64,000 nucleotides of DNA, from NCBI GenBank assembly GCA_914767715.1, contig OU612070.1, forward strand, positions 22,494,025 to 22,558,024, written 5' to 3'. Numbering within the stretch: position 1 is the stretch's first letter; each line of letters begins with the position of its first letter. Positions 37,552-52,078 of the stretch are shown in pieces. The notes beneath the pieces are model-generated. The model made no database searches, had not been told where the DNA came from, and saw only the letters and a program-made list of their open reading frames with translations. The DNA is from Membranipora membranacea (Eukaryota > Bryozoa > Gymnolaemata > Cheilostomatida > Membraniporidae). A program made the translations under genes and the position numbers.

Positions 37552-40500
37552 GCCAATAATTGGGCGGAATTCCTTACTCGCTTAGAAACGCTTGAAACTC
37601 TGTTTTGAAGTTCGCCATGACATCCCTATGTCTCATATAAAATATTAGCTCCCTGTGACGTTGCGTATTCTATCGAGGTCTTTTGCCAGAAATTGACAAA
37701 ATTCGATAGGTACGGTCCTGGGGAAATTAGCCAATAATTGGGCGGAATTCCTTACTCGCTTAGAAACGCTTGAAACTCTGTTTTGAGGTTCGCAATGACG
37801 TCCCTATGTCTCATATAAAATATTAGCTCCCTGTGACGTTGCGTATTCTATCGAGGTATTTTGCCAGAAATTGACAAAAATCGATAGGTACGGTCCTGGG
37901 GAAATTCGCCAATAATTGGGCGGAATTCCTTACTCGCTTAGAAACGCTTGAAACGCTGTTTTGAAGTTCGCCATGACGTCCCTATGTCTCATATAAAATA
38001 TTAGCTCCCTGTGACGTTGCGTATTCTATCGAGGTAATTTGCCAGAAATTGACAAAAATCGATAGGTGCGGTCCTGGGGAAATAAGCCAATAATTGGGCG
38101 GAATTCCTTACTCGCTTAGAAACGCTTGAAACTCTGTTTTGAAGTTCGCCATGACGTCCCTATGTCTCATATAAAATATTAGCTCCCTGTGACGTTGCGT
38201 ATTCTATCGAGGCCTTTTGCCAGAAATTGACAAAAATCGATAGGTATGGTCCTGGGGAAATTAGCCAATAATTGGGCGGAATTCCTTACTCGCTTAGAAA
38301 CGCTTGAAACTCTGTTTTGAAGATCGCAATGACGTCCCTATATCTCATATAAAATATTAGCTCCCTGTGACGATGCGTTTTCTATCGAGGTAATTTGCCA
38401 GAAATTGACAAAAATCGATAGGTGCGGTCCTGGGGAAATAAGCCAATAATTGGGCGGAATTCCTTACTCGCTTAGAAACGCTTAAAACTCTGTTTTGAAG
38501 TTCGCCATGACGTCCCTATGTATCATATAAAATATTAGCTCCCTGTGACGTTGCGTATTCTATCGAGGTATTTTGCCAGAAATTTACAAAAATCGATAGG
38601 TACGGTCCTGGGGAAATTAGCCATTAATTGGGCGGAATTCCTTACTCGCTTAGAAACGCTTGAAACTCTGTTTTGAAGTTTGCAATGACGTCCCTATATC
38701 TCATATAAATAATTAGCTCCCTTTGACGATGCGTTTTCTATCGAGGTCTTTTGTTAGAAATTGACAAAAATCGATAGGTACGGTCCTGGGGAAATTAGCC
38801 AGTAATTAGGCGGAATTCCTTACTCGCTTAAAAACGCTTGAAACTCTGTCTTGAGGTTCGCAATGACGTCCCTATGTCTTATATAAACTATTAGCTCCCT
38901 GTGACGTTGCGTATTCTATCGAGGTATTTTGCCAGAAATTGTCAAAAATCGATACGTACGGTCCTGGGGAAATTAGCCAATAATTGGGCGGAATTCCTTA
39001 CTCGCTTAGAAACGCTTGAAACTCTGTTTTGAAGATCGCAGTCGTCTCCCTATATCTCATATAAAATATTAGCTCCCTGTGACGTTGCGTATTCTATCGG
39101 GGTAATTTGCCAGAAATTGACAAAAATCGATAGGTGCGGTCCTGGGGAAATAAGCCAATAATTGGGCGGAATTCCTTACTCGCTTAGAAACGCTTGAAAC
39201 TCTGTTTTGAAGTTCGCCATGACGTCCCTATGTCTCATATAAAATATTAGCTCCCTGTGACGTTGCGTATTCTATCGAGGTCTTTTGCCAGAAATTGACA
39301 AAAATCGATAGGTACGGTCCTGGGGAAATAAGCCAATAATTGGGCGGAATTCCTTACTCGCTTAGAAACGCTTGAAACTCTGTTTTGAGGTTCGCAATGA
39401 TGTCCCTATATCTCATATAAAATATTAGCTCCCTGTGACGTTGCGTATTCTATCGAGGTCTTTTGCCAGAAATTGACAAAATTCGATAGGTACGGTCCTG
39501 GGGAAATTAGCCAATAATTGGGCGGAATTCCTTACTCGCTTAGAAACGCTTGAAACTCTGTTTTGAAGATCGCAATGACGTCCCTATATCTCATATAAAA
39601 TATTAGCTCCCTGTGACGTTGCGTATTCTATCGAGGTCTTTTGTTAGAAATTGACAAAAATCGATAGGTACGGTCCTGGGGAAATTAGCCAATAATTGGG
39701 CGGAATTCCTTACTCGCTTAGAATCGCTTGAAACTCTGTTTTGAGGTTCGCAATGACGTCCCTATGTCTCATATAAAATATTAGCTCCCTGTGACGTTGC
39801 GTATTCTATCGAGGTATTTTGCCAGAAATTGACAAAAATCGATAGGTACGGTCCTGGGGAAATTAGCCAATAATTGGGCGGAATTCCTTACTCGCTTAGA
39901 AACGCTTGAAACTCTGTTTTGAAGTTCGCCATGACGTCCCTATGTCTCATATAAAATATTAGCTCCCTGTGACGTTGCGTATTCTATCGAGGTAATTTGC
40001 CAGAAATTGACAAAAATCGATAGGTGCGGTCCTGGGGAAATAAGCCAATAATTGGGCGGAATTCCTTACTCGCTTAGAAACGCTTGAAACACTGTTTTGA
40101 AGTTCGCCATGACGTCCCTATGTCTCATATAAAATATTAGCTCCCTGTGACGTTGCGTATTCTATCGAGGCCTTTTGCCAGAAATTGACAAAAATCGATA
40201 GGTACGGTCCTGGGGAAATTAGCCAATAATTGGGCGGAATTCCTTACTCGCTTAGAAACGCTTGAAACTCTGTTTTGAAGATCGCAATGACGTCCCTATA
40301 TCTCATATAAAATATTAGCTCCCTGTGACGATGCGTTTTCTATCGAGGTAATTTGCCAGAAATTGACAAAAATCGATAGGTGCGGTCCTGGGGAAATAAG
40401 CCAATAATTGGGCGGAATTCCTTACTCGCTTAGAAACGCTTAAAACTCTGTTTTGAAGTTCGCCATGACGTCCCTATGTCTCATATAAAATATTAGCTCC

Positions 40501-43423
40501 CTGTGACGTTGCGTATTCTATCGAGGTAATTTGCCAGAAATTGACAAAAATCGATAGGTGCGGTCCTGGGGAAATAAGCCAATAATTGGGCGGAATTCCT
40601 TACTCGCTTAGAAACGCTTGAAACACTGTTTTGAAGTTCGCCATGACGTCCCTATGTCTCATATAAAATATTAGCTCCCTGTGACGTTGCGTATTCTATC
40701 GAGGCCTTTTGTTAGAAATTGACAAAAATCGATAGGTACGGTCCTGGGGAAATTAGCCAATAATTGGGCGGAATTCCTTACTCGCTTAGAATCGCTTGAA
40801 ACTCTGTTTTGAGGTTCGCAATGACGTCCCTATGTCTCATATAAAATATTAGCTCCCTGTGACGTTGCGTATTCTATCGAGGTATTTTGCCAGAAATTGG
40901 CAAAAATCGATAGGTACGGTCCTGGGGAAATTAGCCAATAATTGGGCGGAATTCCTTACTCGCTTAGAAACGCTTGAAACTCTGATTTGAAGTTTGCAAT
41001 GACGTCCCTATATCTCATATAAATAATTAGCTCCCTTTGACGATGCGTTTTCTATCAAGGTCTTTTGTTAGAAATTGACAAAAATCGATAGGTACGGTCC
41101 TGGGGAAATTAGCCAGTAATTGGGCGGAATTCCTTACTCGCTTAGAAACGCTTGAAACTCTGTTTTGAGGTTCGCAATGACGTCCCTATGTCTTATATAA
41201 ACTATTAGCTCCCTGTGACGTTGCGTATTCTATCGAGGTATTTTGCCAGAAATTGACAAAAATCGATAGGTACGGTCCTGGGGAAATAGCCAATAATTGG
41301 GCGGAATTCCTTACTCGCTTAGAAACGCTTGAAACTCTGTTTTGAAGTTTGCAATGACGTCCCTATATCTCATATAAATAATTAGCTCCCTTTGACGATG
41401 TGTATTCTATCGAGGTCTTTTGTTAGAAATTGACAAAAATCGATAGGTACGGTCCTGGGGAAATTAGCCAGTAATTAGGCGGAATTCCTTACTCGCTTAG
41501 AAACGCTTGAATCTCTGCCTTGAGGTTCGCAATGACGTCCCTATGTCTCATATAAACTATTAGCTCCCTGTGACGTTGCGTATTCTATCGAGGTATTTTG
41601 CCAGAAATTGTCAAAAATCGATAGGTACGGTCCTGGGGAAATTAGCCAATAATTGGGCGGAATTCCTTTCTCGCTTAGAAACGCTTGAAACTCTGTTTTG
41701 AAGATCGCAATGACGTCCCTATATCTCATATAAAATATTAGCTCCCTGTGACGTTGCGTTTTCTATGGAGGTATTTTGCCAGAAATTGACAAAAATCGAT
41801 AGGTACGGTCCTGGGGAAATTAGCCAATAATTGGGCGGAATTCCTTACTCGCTTAGAATCGCTTGAAACTCTGTTTTGAGGTTCGCAATGACGTCCCTAT
41901 GTCTCATATAAAATATTAGCTCCCTGTGACGTTGCGTATTCTATCGAGGTATTTTGCCAGAAATTTACAAAAATCGATAGGTACGGTCCTGGGGAAATTA
42001 GCCATTAATTGGGCGGAATTCCCTACTCGCTTAGAAACGCTTGAAACTCTGTTTTGAAGTTTGCAATGACGTCCCTATATCTCGTATAAATAATTAGCTC
42101 CCTTTGACGATGCGTTTTCTATCAAGGTCTTTTGCCAGAAATTGACAAAAATCGATAGGTACGGTCCTGGGGAGATTAGCCAATAATTGGGCGGAATTCC
42201 TTACTCGCTTAGAATCTCTTGAAACTCTGTTTTGAGGTTCGCAATGACGTCCCTATGTCTCATATAAAATATTAGCTCCCTGTGACGTTGCGTATTCTAT
42301 CGAGGTATTTTGCCAGAAATTGGCAAAAATCGATAGGTACGGTCCTGGGGAAATTAGCCAGTAATTAGGCGGAGTTCCTTACTCGCTTAGAAACGCTTGA
42401 AACTCTGTCTTCAGGTTCGCAATGACGTCCCTATGTCTTATATAAACTATTAGCTCCCTGTGACGTTGCGTATTCTATCGAGGTGTTTTGCCAGAAATTT
42501 ACAAAAATCGATAGGTACGGTCCTGGGGAAATTAGCCATTAATTGGGCGGAATTCCTTACTCGCTTAGAAACGCTTGAAACTCTGATTTGAAGTTTGCAA
42601 TGACGTCCCTATATCTCATATAAATAAATAGCTCCCTTTGACGATGCGTTTTCTATCAAGGTCTTTTGTTAGAAATTGACAAAAATCGATAGGTACGGTC
42701 CTGTGGAAATTAGCCAGTAATTGGGCGGAATTCCTTACTCGCTTAGAAACGCTTGAAACTCTGTTTTGAGGTTCGCAATGACGTCCCTATGTCTTATATA
42801 AACTATTAGCTCCCTGTGACGTTGGGTATTCTATCGAGGTATTTTGCCAGAAATTGACAAAAATCGATAGGTACGGTCCTGGGGAAATAGCCAATAATTG
42901 GGCGGAATTCCTTACTCGCTTAGAAACGCTTGAAACTCTGTTTTGAAGTTTGCAATGACGTCCCTATATCTCATATAAATAATTAGCTCCCTTTGACGAT
43001 GTGTATTCTATCGAGGTCTTTTGTTAGAAATTGACAAAAATCGATAGGTACGGTCCTGGGGAAATTAGCCAGTAATTAGGCGGAATTCCTTACTCGCTTA
43101 GAAACGCTTGAAACTCTGTCTTGAGGTTCGCAATGACGTCCCTATGTCTCATATAAACTATTAGCTCCCTGTGACGTTGCGTATTCTATCGAGGTATTTT
43201 GCCAGAAATTGTCAAAAATCGATAGGTACGGTCCTGGGGAAATTAGCCAATAATTGGGCGGAATTCCTTTCTCGCTTAGAAACGCTTGAAACTCTGTTTT
43301 GAAGATCGCAATGACGTCCCTATATCTCATATAAAATATTAGCTCCCTGTGACGTTGCGTATTCTATGGAGGTATTTTGCCAGAAATTGACAAAAATCGA
43401 TAGGTACGGTCCTGGGGAAATTA
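37552..43423 (+). repeat. 33-monomer superblock, copy 2
   Basis: Direct tandem neighbour of copy 1, with the same internal order. It contains complete 9-monomer units at 41226-42826 and from 42827, each opened by a 177-bp monomer (GGGGAAATAGCC at 41280 and 42881). Differences from copy 1 are scattered substitutions, such as GAAATTGGCAAAAATC near 40891 in place of GAAATTTACAAAAATC. Because the 9-mer units run on beyond 43423, the right edge is set by the offset and is not a visible boundary. Confidence 0.83.
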
Positions 43424-46149
43424 GCCAATAATTGGGCGGAATTCCTTACTCGCTTAGAATCACTTGAAACTCTGTTTTGAGGTTCGCAATGACGTCCCTA
43501 TGTCTCATATAAAATATTAGCTCCCTGTGACGTTGCGTATTCTATCGAGGTATTTTGCCAGAAATTTACAAAAATCGAAAGGTACGGTCCTGGGGAAATT
43601 AGCCATTAATTGGGCGGAATTCCCTACTCGCTTAGAAACGCTTGAAACTCTGTTTTGAAGTTTGCAATGACGTCCCTATATCTCGTATAAATAATTAGCT
43701 CCCTTTGACGATGCGTTTTCTATCAAGGTCTTTTGCCAGAAATTGACAAAAATCGATAGGTACGGTCCTGGGGAGATTAGCCAATAATTGGGCGGAATTC
43801 CTTACTCGCTTAGAATCACTTGAAACTCTGTTTTGAGGTTCGCAATGACGTCCCTATGTCTCATATAAAATATTAGCTCCCTGTGACGTTGCGTATTCTA
43901 TCGAGGTATTTTGCCAGAAATTTACAAAAATCGATAGGTACGGTCCTGGGGAAATTAGCCAGTAATTAGGCGGAGTTCCTTACTCGCTTAGAAACGCTTG
44001 AAACTCTGTCTTCAGGTTCGCAATGACGTCCCTATGTCTTATATAAACTATTAGCTCCCTGTGACGTTGCGTATTCTATCGAGGTATTTTGCCAGAAATT
44101 TACAAAAATCGATAGGTACGGTCCTGGGGAAATTAGCCATTAATTGGGCGGAATTCCTTACTCGCTTAGAAACGCTTGAAACTCTGATTTGAAGTTTGCA
44201 ATGACGTCCCTATATCTCATATAAATAAATAGCTCCCTTTGACGATGCGTTTTCTATCAAGGTCTTTTGTTAGAAATTGACAAAAATCGATAGGTACGGT
44301 CCTGGGGAAATTAGCCAGTAATTGGGCGGAATTCCTTACTCGCTTAGAAACGCTTGAAACTCTGTTTTGAGGTTCGCAATGACGTCCCTATGTCTTATAT
44401 AAACTATTAGCTCCCTGTGACGTTGGGTATTCTATCGAGGTATTTTGCCAGAAATTGACAAAAATCGATAGGTACGGTCCTGGGGAAATAGCCAATAATT
44501 GGGCGGAATTCCTTACTCGCTTAGAAACGCTTGAAACTCTGTTTTGAAGTTTGCAATGACGTCCCTATATCTCATATAAATAATTAGCTCCCTTTGACGA
44601 TGTGTATTCTATCGAGGTCTTTTGTTAGAAATTGACAAAAATCGATAGGTACGGTCCTGGGGAAATTAGCCAGTAATTAGGCGGAATTCCTTACTCGCTT
44701 AGAAACGCTTGAAACTCTGTCTTGAGGTTCGCAATGACGTCCCTATGTCTCATATAAACTATTAGCTCCCTGTGACGTTGCGTATTCTATCGAGGTATTT
44801 TGCCAGAAATTGTCAAAAATCGATAGGTACGGTCCTGGGGAAATTAGCCAATAATTGGGCGGAATTCCTTACTCGCTTAGAAACGCTTGAAACTCTGTTT
44901 TGAAGATCGCAATGACGTCCCTATATCTCATATAAAATATTAGCTCCCTGTGACGTTGCGTATTCTATGGAGGTATTTTGCCAGAAATTGACAAAAATCG
45001 ATAGGTACGGTCCTGGGGAAATTAGCCTATAATTGGGCGGAATTCCTTACTCGCTTAGAATCACTTGAAACTCTGTTTTGAGGTTCGCAATGACGTCCCT
45101 ATGTCTCATATAAAATATTAGCTCCCTGTGACGTTGCGTATTCTATCGAGGTATTTTGCCAGAAATTTACAAAAATCGATAGGTACGGTCCTGGGGAAAT
45201 TAGCCATTAATTGGGCGGAATTCCTTACTCGCTTAGAAACGCTTGAAACTCTGTTTTGAAGTTTGCAATGACGTCCCTATATCTCGTATAAATAATTAGC
45301 TCCCTTTGACGATGCGTTTTCTATCAAGGTCTTTTGCCAGAAATTGACAAAAATCGATAGGTACGGTCCTGGGGAGATTAGCCAATAATTGGGCGGAATT
45401 CCTTACTCGCTTAGAATCACTTGAAACTCTGTTTTGAGGTTCGCAATGACGTCCCTATGTCTCATATAAAATATTAGCTCCCTGTGACGTTGCGTATTCT
45501 ATCGAGGTATTTTGCCAGAAATTTACAAAAATCGATAGGTACGGTCCTGGGGAAATTAGCCAGTAATTAGGCGGAGTTCCTTACTCGCTTAGAAACGCTT
45601 GAAACTCTGTCTTGAGGTTCGCAATGACGTCCCTATGTCTTATATAAACTATTAGCTCCCTGTGACGTTGCGTATTCTATCGAGGTATTTTGCCAGAAAT
45701 TGTCAAAAATCGATAGGTACGGTCCTGGGGAAATTAGCCAATAATTGGGCGGAATTCCTTACTCGCTTAGAAACGCTTGAAACTCTGTTTTGAAGATCGC
45801 AATCGTCTCCCTATATCTCATATAAAATATTAGCTCCCTGTGACGTTGCGTATTCTATCGGGGTAATTTGCCAGAAATTGACAAAAATCGATAGGTGCGG
45901 TCCTGGGGAAATAAGCCAATAATTGTGCGGAATTCCTTACTCGCTTAGAAACGCTTGAAACTCTGTTGTGAAGTTCACCATGACGTCCCTATGTCTCATA
46001 TAAAATATTAGCTCCCTGTGACGTTGCGTATTCTGTCGAGGTATTTTGCCTGAAATTGACAAAATTCGATAGGTACGGTCCTGGGGAAATTAGCCAGTAA
46101 TTGGGCGGAATTCCTCACTCGCTTAGGAACGCTTGAAACTCTGTTTTGA
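43424..46149 (+). repeat. Extra 9-monomer units and exit junction
   Basis: The unit begun at 42827 finishes at 44427 and another begins at 44428 (177-bp marker at 44482, 1601 bp after 42881). It leaves the 9-mer order in the monomer at 45495, passing through a TTGTCAAAAATC monomer (45673) into GATCGCAATCGTCTCC. Divergent monomers follow: GTTGTGAAGTTCACC near 45963, TCTGTCGAGG/TGCCTG at 46029, and CCTCACTCGCTTAGGAACG near 46112. Relative to the copy 1 to copy 2 spacing, this stretch accounts for the additional 2135 bp before superblock copy 3. Confidence 0.82.
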
Positions 46150-49100
46150 AGTTCGCAATGACGTCCCTATGTCTCATATAAAATATTAGCTCCCTGTGAC
46201 GTTGCGTATTCTATCGAGGCCTTTTGCCAGAAATTGACAAAAATCGATAGGTATGGTCCTGGGGAAATTAGCCAATAATTGGGCGGAATTCCTTACTCGC
46301 TTAGAAACGCTTGAAACTCTGTTTTGAAGATCGCAATGACGTCCCTATATCTCATATAAAATATTAGCTCCCTGTGACGATGCGTTTTCTATCGAGGTAA
46401 TTTGCCAGAAATTGACAAAAATCGATAGGTGCGGTCCTGGAGAAATAAGCCAATAATTGGGCGGAATTCCTTACTCGCTTAGAAACGCTTAAAACTCTGT
46501 TTTGAAGTTCGCCATGACGTCCCTATGTATCATATAAAATCTTAGCTCCCTGTGACGTTGCGTATTCTATCGAGGTATTTTGCCAGAAATTTACAAAAAT
46601 CGATAGGTACGGTCCTGGGGAAATTAGCCATTAATTGGGCGGAATTCCTTACTCGCTTAGAAACGCTTGAAACTCTGTTTTGAAGTTTGCAATGACGTCC
46701 CTATATCTCATATAAATAATTAGCTCCCTTTGACGATGCGTTTTCTATCGAGGTCTTTTGTTAGAAATTGACAAAAATCGATAGGTACGGTCCTGGGGAA
46801 ATTAGCCAGTAATTAGGCGGAATTCCTTACTCGCTTAAAAACGCTTGAAACTCTGTCTTGAGGTTCGCAATGACGTCCCTATGTCTTATATAAACTATTA
46901 GCTCCCTGTGACGTTGCGTATTCTATCGAGGTATTTTGCCAGAAATTGTCAAAAATCGATAGGTACGGTCCTGGGGAAATTAGCCAATAATTGGGCGGAA
47001 TTCCTTACTCGCTTAGAAACGCTTGAAACTCTGTTTTGAAGATCGCAGTCGTCTCCCTATATCTCATATAAAATATTAGCTCCCTGTGACGTTGCGTATT
47101 CTATCGGGGTAATTTGCCAGAAATTGACAAAAATCGATAGGTGCGGTCCTGGGGAAATAATCCAATAATTGTGCGGAATTCCTTACTCGCTTAGAAACGC
47201 TTGAAACTCTGTTTTGAAGTTCGCCATGACGTCCCTATGTCTCATATAAAATATTAGCTCCCTGTGACGTTGCGTATTCTATCGAGGTCTTTTGCCAGAA
47301 ATTGACAAAAATCGATAGGTACGGTCCTGGGGAAATAAGCCAATAATTGGGCGGAATTCCTTACTCGCTTAGAAACGCTTGAAACTCTGTTTTGAGGTTC
47401 GCAATGATGTCCCTATATCTCATATAAAATATTAGCTCCCTGTGACGTTGCGTATTCTATCGAGGTCTTTTGCCAGAAATTGACAAAAATCGATAGGTAC
47501 GGTCCTGGGGAAATTAGCCAATAATTGGGCGGAATTCCTTACTCGCTTAGAAACGCTTGAAACTCTGTTTTGAAGATCGCAATGACGTCCCTATATCTCA
47601 TATAAAATATTAGCTCCCTGTGACGTTGCGTATTCTATCGAGGTCTTTTGTTAGAAATTGACAAAAATCGATAGGTACGGTCCTGGGGAAATTAGCCAAT
47701 AATTGGGCGGAATTCCTTACTCGCTTAGAATCGCTTGAAACTCTGTTTTGAGGTTCGCAATGACGTCCCTATGTCTCATATAAAATATTAGCTCCCTGTG
47801 ACGTTGCGTATTCTATCGAGGTATTTTGCCAGAAATTGACAAAAATCGATAGGTACGGTCCTGGGGAAATTAGCCAATAATTGGGCGGAATTCCTTACTC
47901 GCTTAGAAACGCTTGAAACTCTGTTTTGAAGTTCGCCATGACGTCCCTATGTCTCATATAAAATATTAGCTCCCTGTGACGTTGCGTATTCTATCGAGGT
48001 AATTTGCCAGAAATTGACAAAAATCGATAGGTGCGGTCCTGGGGAAATAAGCCAATAATTGGGCGGAATTCCTTACTCGCTTAGAAACGCTTGAAACACT
48101 GTTTTGAAGTTCGCCATGACGTCCCTATGTCTCATATAAAATATTAGCTCCCTGTGACGTTGCGTATTCTATCGAGGCCTTTTGCCAGAAATTGACAAAA
48201 ATCGATAGGTATGGTCCTGGGGAAATTAGCCAATAATTGGGCGGAATTCCTTACTCGCTTAGAAACGCTTGAAACTCTGTTTTGAAGATCGCAATGACGT
48301 CCCTATATCTCATATAAAATATTAGCTCCCTGTGACGATGCGTTTTCTATCGAGGTAATTTGCCAGAAATTGACAAAAATCGATAGGTGCGGTCCTGGGG
48401 AAATAAGCCAATAATTGGGCGGAATTCCTTACTCGCTTAGAAACGCTTAAAACTCTGTTTTGAAGTTCGCCATGACGTCCCTATGTCTCATATAAAATAT
48501 TAGCTCCCTGTGACGTTGCGTATTCTATCGAGGTAATTTGCCAGAAATTGACAAAAATCGATAGGTGCGGTCCTGGGGAAATAAGCCAATAATTGGGCGG
48601 AATTCCTTACTCGCTTAGAAACGCTTGAAACTCTGTTTTGAAGTTCGCCATGACGTCCCTATGTCTCATATAAAATATTAGCTCCCTGTGACGTTGCGTA
48701 TTCTATCGAGGCCTTTTGTTAGAAATTGACAAAAATCGATAGGTACGGTCCTGGGGAAATTAGCCAATAATTGGGCGGAATTCCTTACTCGCTTAGAAAC
48801 GCTTGAAACTCTGTTTTGAAGTTCGCAATGACGTCCCTATGTCTCATATAAAATATTAGCTCCCTGTGACGTTGCGTATTCTATCGAGGTATTTTGCCAG
48901 AAATTTACAAAAATCGATAGGTACGGTCCTGGGGAAATTAGCCATTAATTGGGCGGAATTCCTTACTCGCTTAGAAACGCTTGAAACTCTGATTTGAAGT
49001 TTGCAATGACGTCCCTATATCTCATATAAATAAATAGCTCCCTTTGACGATGCGTTTTCTATCAAGGTCTTTTGTTAGAAATTGACAAAAATCGATAGGT

Positions 49101-52078
49101 ACGGTCCTGGGGAAATTAGCCAGTAATTGGGCGGAATTCCTTACTCGCTTAGAAACGCTTGAAACTCTGTTTTGAGGTTCGCAATGACGTCCCTATGTCT
49201 TATATAAACTATTAGCTCCCTGTGACGTTGCGTATTCTATCGAGGTATTTTGCCAGAAATTGACAAAAATCGATAGGTACGGTCCTGGGGAAATAGCCAA
49301 TAATTGGGCGGAATTCCTTACTCGCTTAGAAACGCTTGAAACTCTGTTTTGAAGTTTGCAATGACGTCCCTATATCTCATATAAATAATTAGCTCCCTTT
49401 GACGATGTGTATTCTATCGAGGTCTTTTGTTAGAAATTGACAAAAATCGATAGGTACGGTCCTGGGGAAATTAGCCAGTAATTAGGCGGAATTCCTTACT
49501 CGCTTAGAAACGCTTGAATCTCTGCCTTGAGGTTCGCAATGACGTCCCTATGTCTCATATAAACTATTAGCTCCCTGTGACGTTGCGTATTCTATCGAGG
49601 TATTTTGCCAGAAATTGTCAAAAATCGATAGGTACGGTCCTGGGGAAATTAGCCAATAATTGGGCGGAATTCCTTTCTCGCTTAGAAACGCTTGAAACTC
49701 TGTTTTGAAGATCGCAATGACGTCCCTATATCTCATATAAAATATTAGCTCCCTGTGACGTTGCGTATTCTATGGAGGTATTTTGCCAGAAATTGACAAA
49801 AATCGATAGGTACGGTCCTGGGGAAATTAGCCAATAATTGGGCGGAATTCCTTACTCGCTTAGAATCACTTGAAACTCTGTTTTGAGGTTCGCAATGACG
49901 TCCCTATGTCTCATATAAAATATTAGCTCCCTGTGACGTTGCGTATTCTATCGAGATATTTTGCCAGAAATTTACAAAAATCGATAGGTACGGTCCTGGG
50001 GAAATTAGCCATTAATTGGGCGGAATTCCCTACTCGCTTAGAAACGCTTGAAACTCTGTTTTGAAGTTTGCAATGACGTCCCTATATCTCGTATAAATAA
50101 TTAGCTCCCTTTGACGATGCGTTTTCTATCAAGGTCTTTTGCCAGAAATTGACAAAAATCGATAGGTACGGTCCTGGGGAGATTAGCCAATAATTGGGCG
50201 GAATTCCTTACTCGCTTAGAATCACTTGAAACTCTGTTTTGAGGTTCGCAATGACGTCCCTATGTCTCATATAAAATATTAGCTCCCTGTGACGTTGCGT
50301 ATTCTATCGAGGTATTTTGCCAGAAATTTACAAAAATCGATAGGTACGGTCCTGGGGAAATTAGCCAGTAATTAGGCGGAGTTCCTTACTCGCTTAGAAA
50401 CGCTTGAAACTCTGTCTTCAGGTTCGCAATGACGTCCCTATGTCTTATATAAACTATTAGCTCCCTGTGACGTTGCGTATTCTATCGAGGTATTTTGCCA
50501 GAAATTTACAAAAATCGATAGGTACGGTCCTGGGGAAATTAGCCATTAATTGGGCGGAATTCCTTACTCGCTTAGAAACGCTTGAAACTCTGATTTGAAG
50601 TTTGCAATGACGTCCCTATATCTCATATAAATAAATAGCTCCCTTTGACGATGCGTTTTCTATCAAGGTCTTTTGTTAGAAATTGACAAAAATCGATAGG
50701 TACGGTCCTGGGGAAATTAGCCAGTAATTGGGCGGAATTCCTTACTCGCTTAGAAACGCTTGAAACTCTGTTTTGAGGTTCGCAATGACGTCCCTATGTC
50801 TTATATAAACTATTAGCTCCCTGTGACGTTGGGTATTCTATCGAGGTATTTTGCCAGAAATTGACAAAAATCGATAGGTACGGTCCTGGGGAAATAGCCA
50901 ATAATTGGGCGGAATTCCTTACTCGCTTAGAAACGCTTGAAACTCTGTTTTGAAGTTTGCAATGACGTCCCTATATCTCATATAAATAATTAGCTCCCTT
51001 TGACGATGTGTATTCTATCGAGGTCTTTTGTTAGAAATTGACAAAAATCGATAGGTACGGTCCTGGGGAAATTAGCCAGTAATTAGGCGGAATTCCTTAC
51101 TCGCTTAGAAACGCTTGAAACTCTGTCTTGAGGTTCGCAATGACGTCCCTATGTCTCATATAAACTATTAGCTCCCTGTGACGTTGCGTATTCTATCGAG
51201 GTATTTTGCCAGAAATTGTCAAAAATCGATAGGTACGGTCCTGGGGAAATTAGCCAATAATTGGGCGGAATTCCTTACTCGCTTAGAAACGCTTGAAACT
51301 CTGTTTTGAAGATCGCAATGACGTCCCTATATCTCATATAAAATATTAGCTCCCTGTGACGTTGCGTATTCTATGGAGGTATTTTGCCAGAAATTGACAA
51401 AAATCGATAGGTACGGTCCTGGGGAAATTAGCCAATAATTGGGCGGAATTCCTTACTCGCTTAGAATCACTTGAAACTCTGTTTTGAGGTTCGCAATGAC
51501 GTCCCTATGTCTCATATAAAATATTAGCTCCCTGTGACGTTGCGTATTCTATCGAGGTATTTTGCCAGAAATTTACAAAAATCGATAGGTACGGTCCTGG
51601 GGAAATTAGCCATTAATTGGGCGGAATTCCCTACTCGCTTAGAAACGCTTGAAACTCTGTTTTGAAGTTTGCAATGACGTCCCTATATCTCGTATAAATA
51701 ATTAGCTCCCTTTGACGATGCGTTTTCTATCAAGGTCTTTTGCCAGAAATTGACAAAAATCGATAGGTACGGTCCTGGGGAGATTAGCCAATAATTGGGC
51801 GGAATTCCTTACTCGCTTAGAATCACTTGAAACTCTGTTTTGAGGTTCGCAATGACGTCCCTATGTCTCATATAAAATATTAGCTCCCTGTGACGTTGCG
51901 TATTCTATCGAGGTATTTTGCCAGAAATTTACAAAAATCGATAGGTACGGTCCTGGGGAAATTAGCCAGTAATTAGGCGGAGTTCCTTACTCGCTTAGAA
52001 ACGCTTGAAACTCTGTTTTGAGGTTCGCAATGACGTCCCTATGTCTTATATAAAATATTAGCTCCCTGTGACGATGCG
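46150..52078 (+). repeat. 33-monomer superblock, copy 3
   Basis: This copy matches superblock copy 2 at an offset of 8007 bp (38200/46207, AGATCGCAGT at 39033/47040, 177-bp monomers 41280/49287 and 42881/50888). It contains a complete 9-monomer unit at 49233-50833 and the beginning of the next at 50834. The match to the continuation of copy 2 fails around 52000, where CTCTGTCTTCAGG is replaced by CTCTGTTTTGAGG and the sequence enters the divergent block. Confidence 0.83.
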
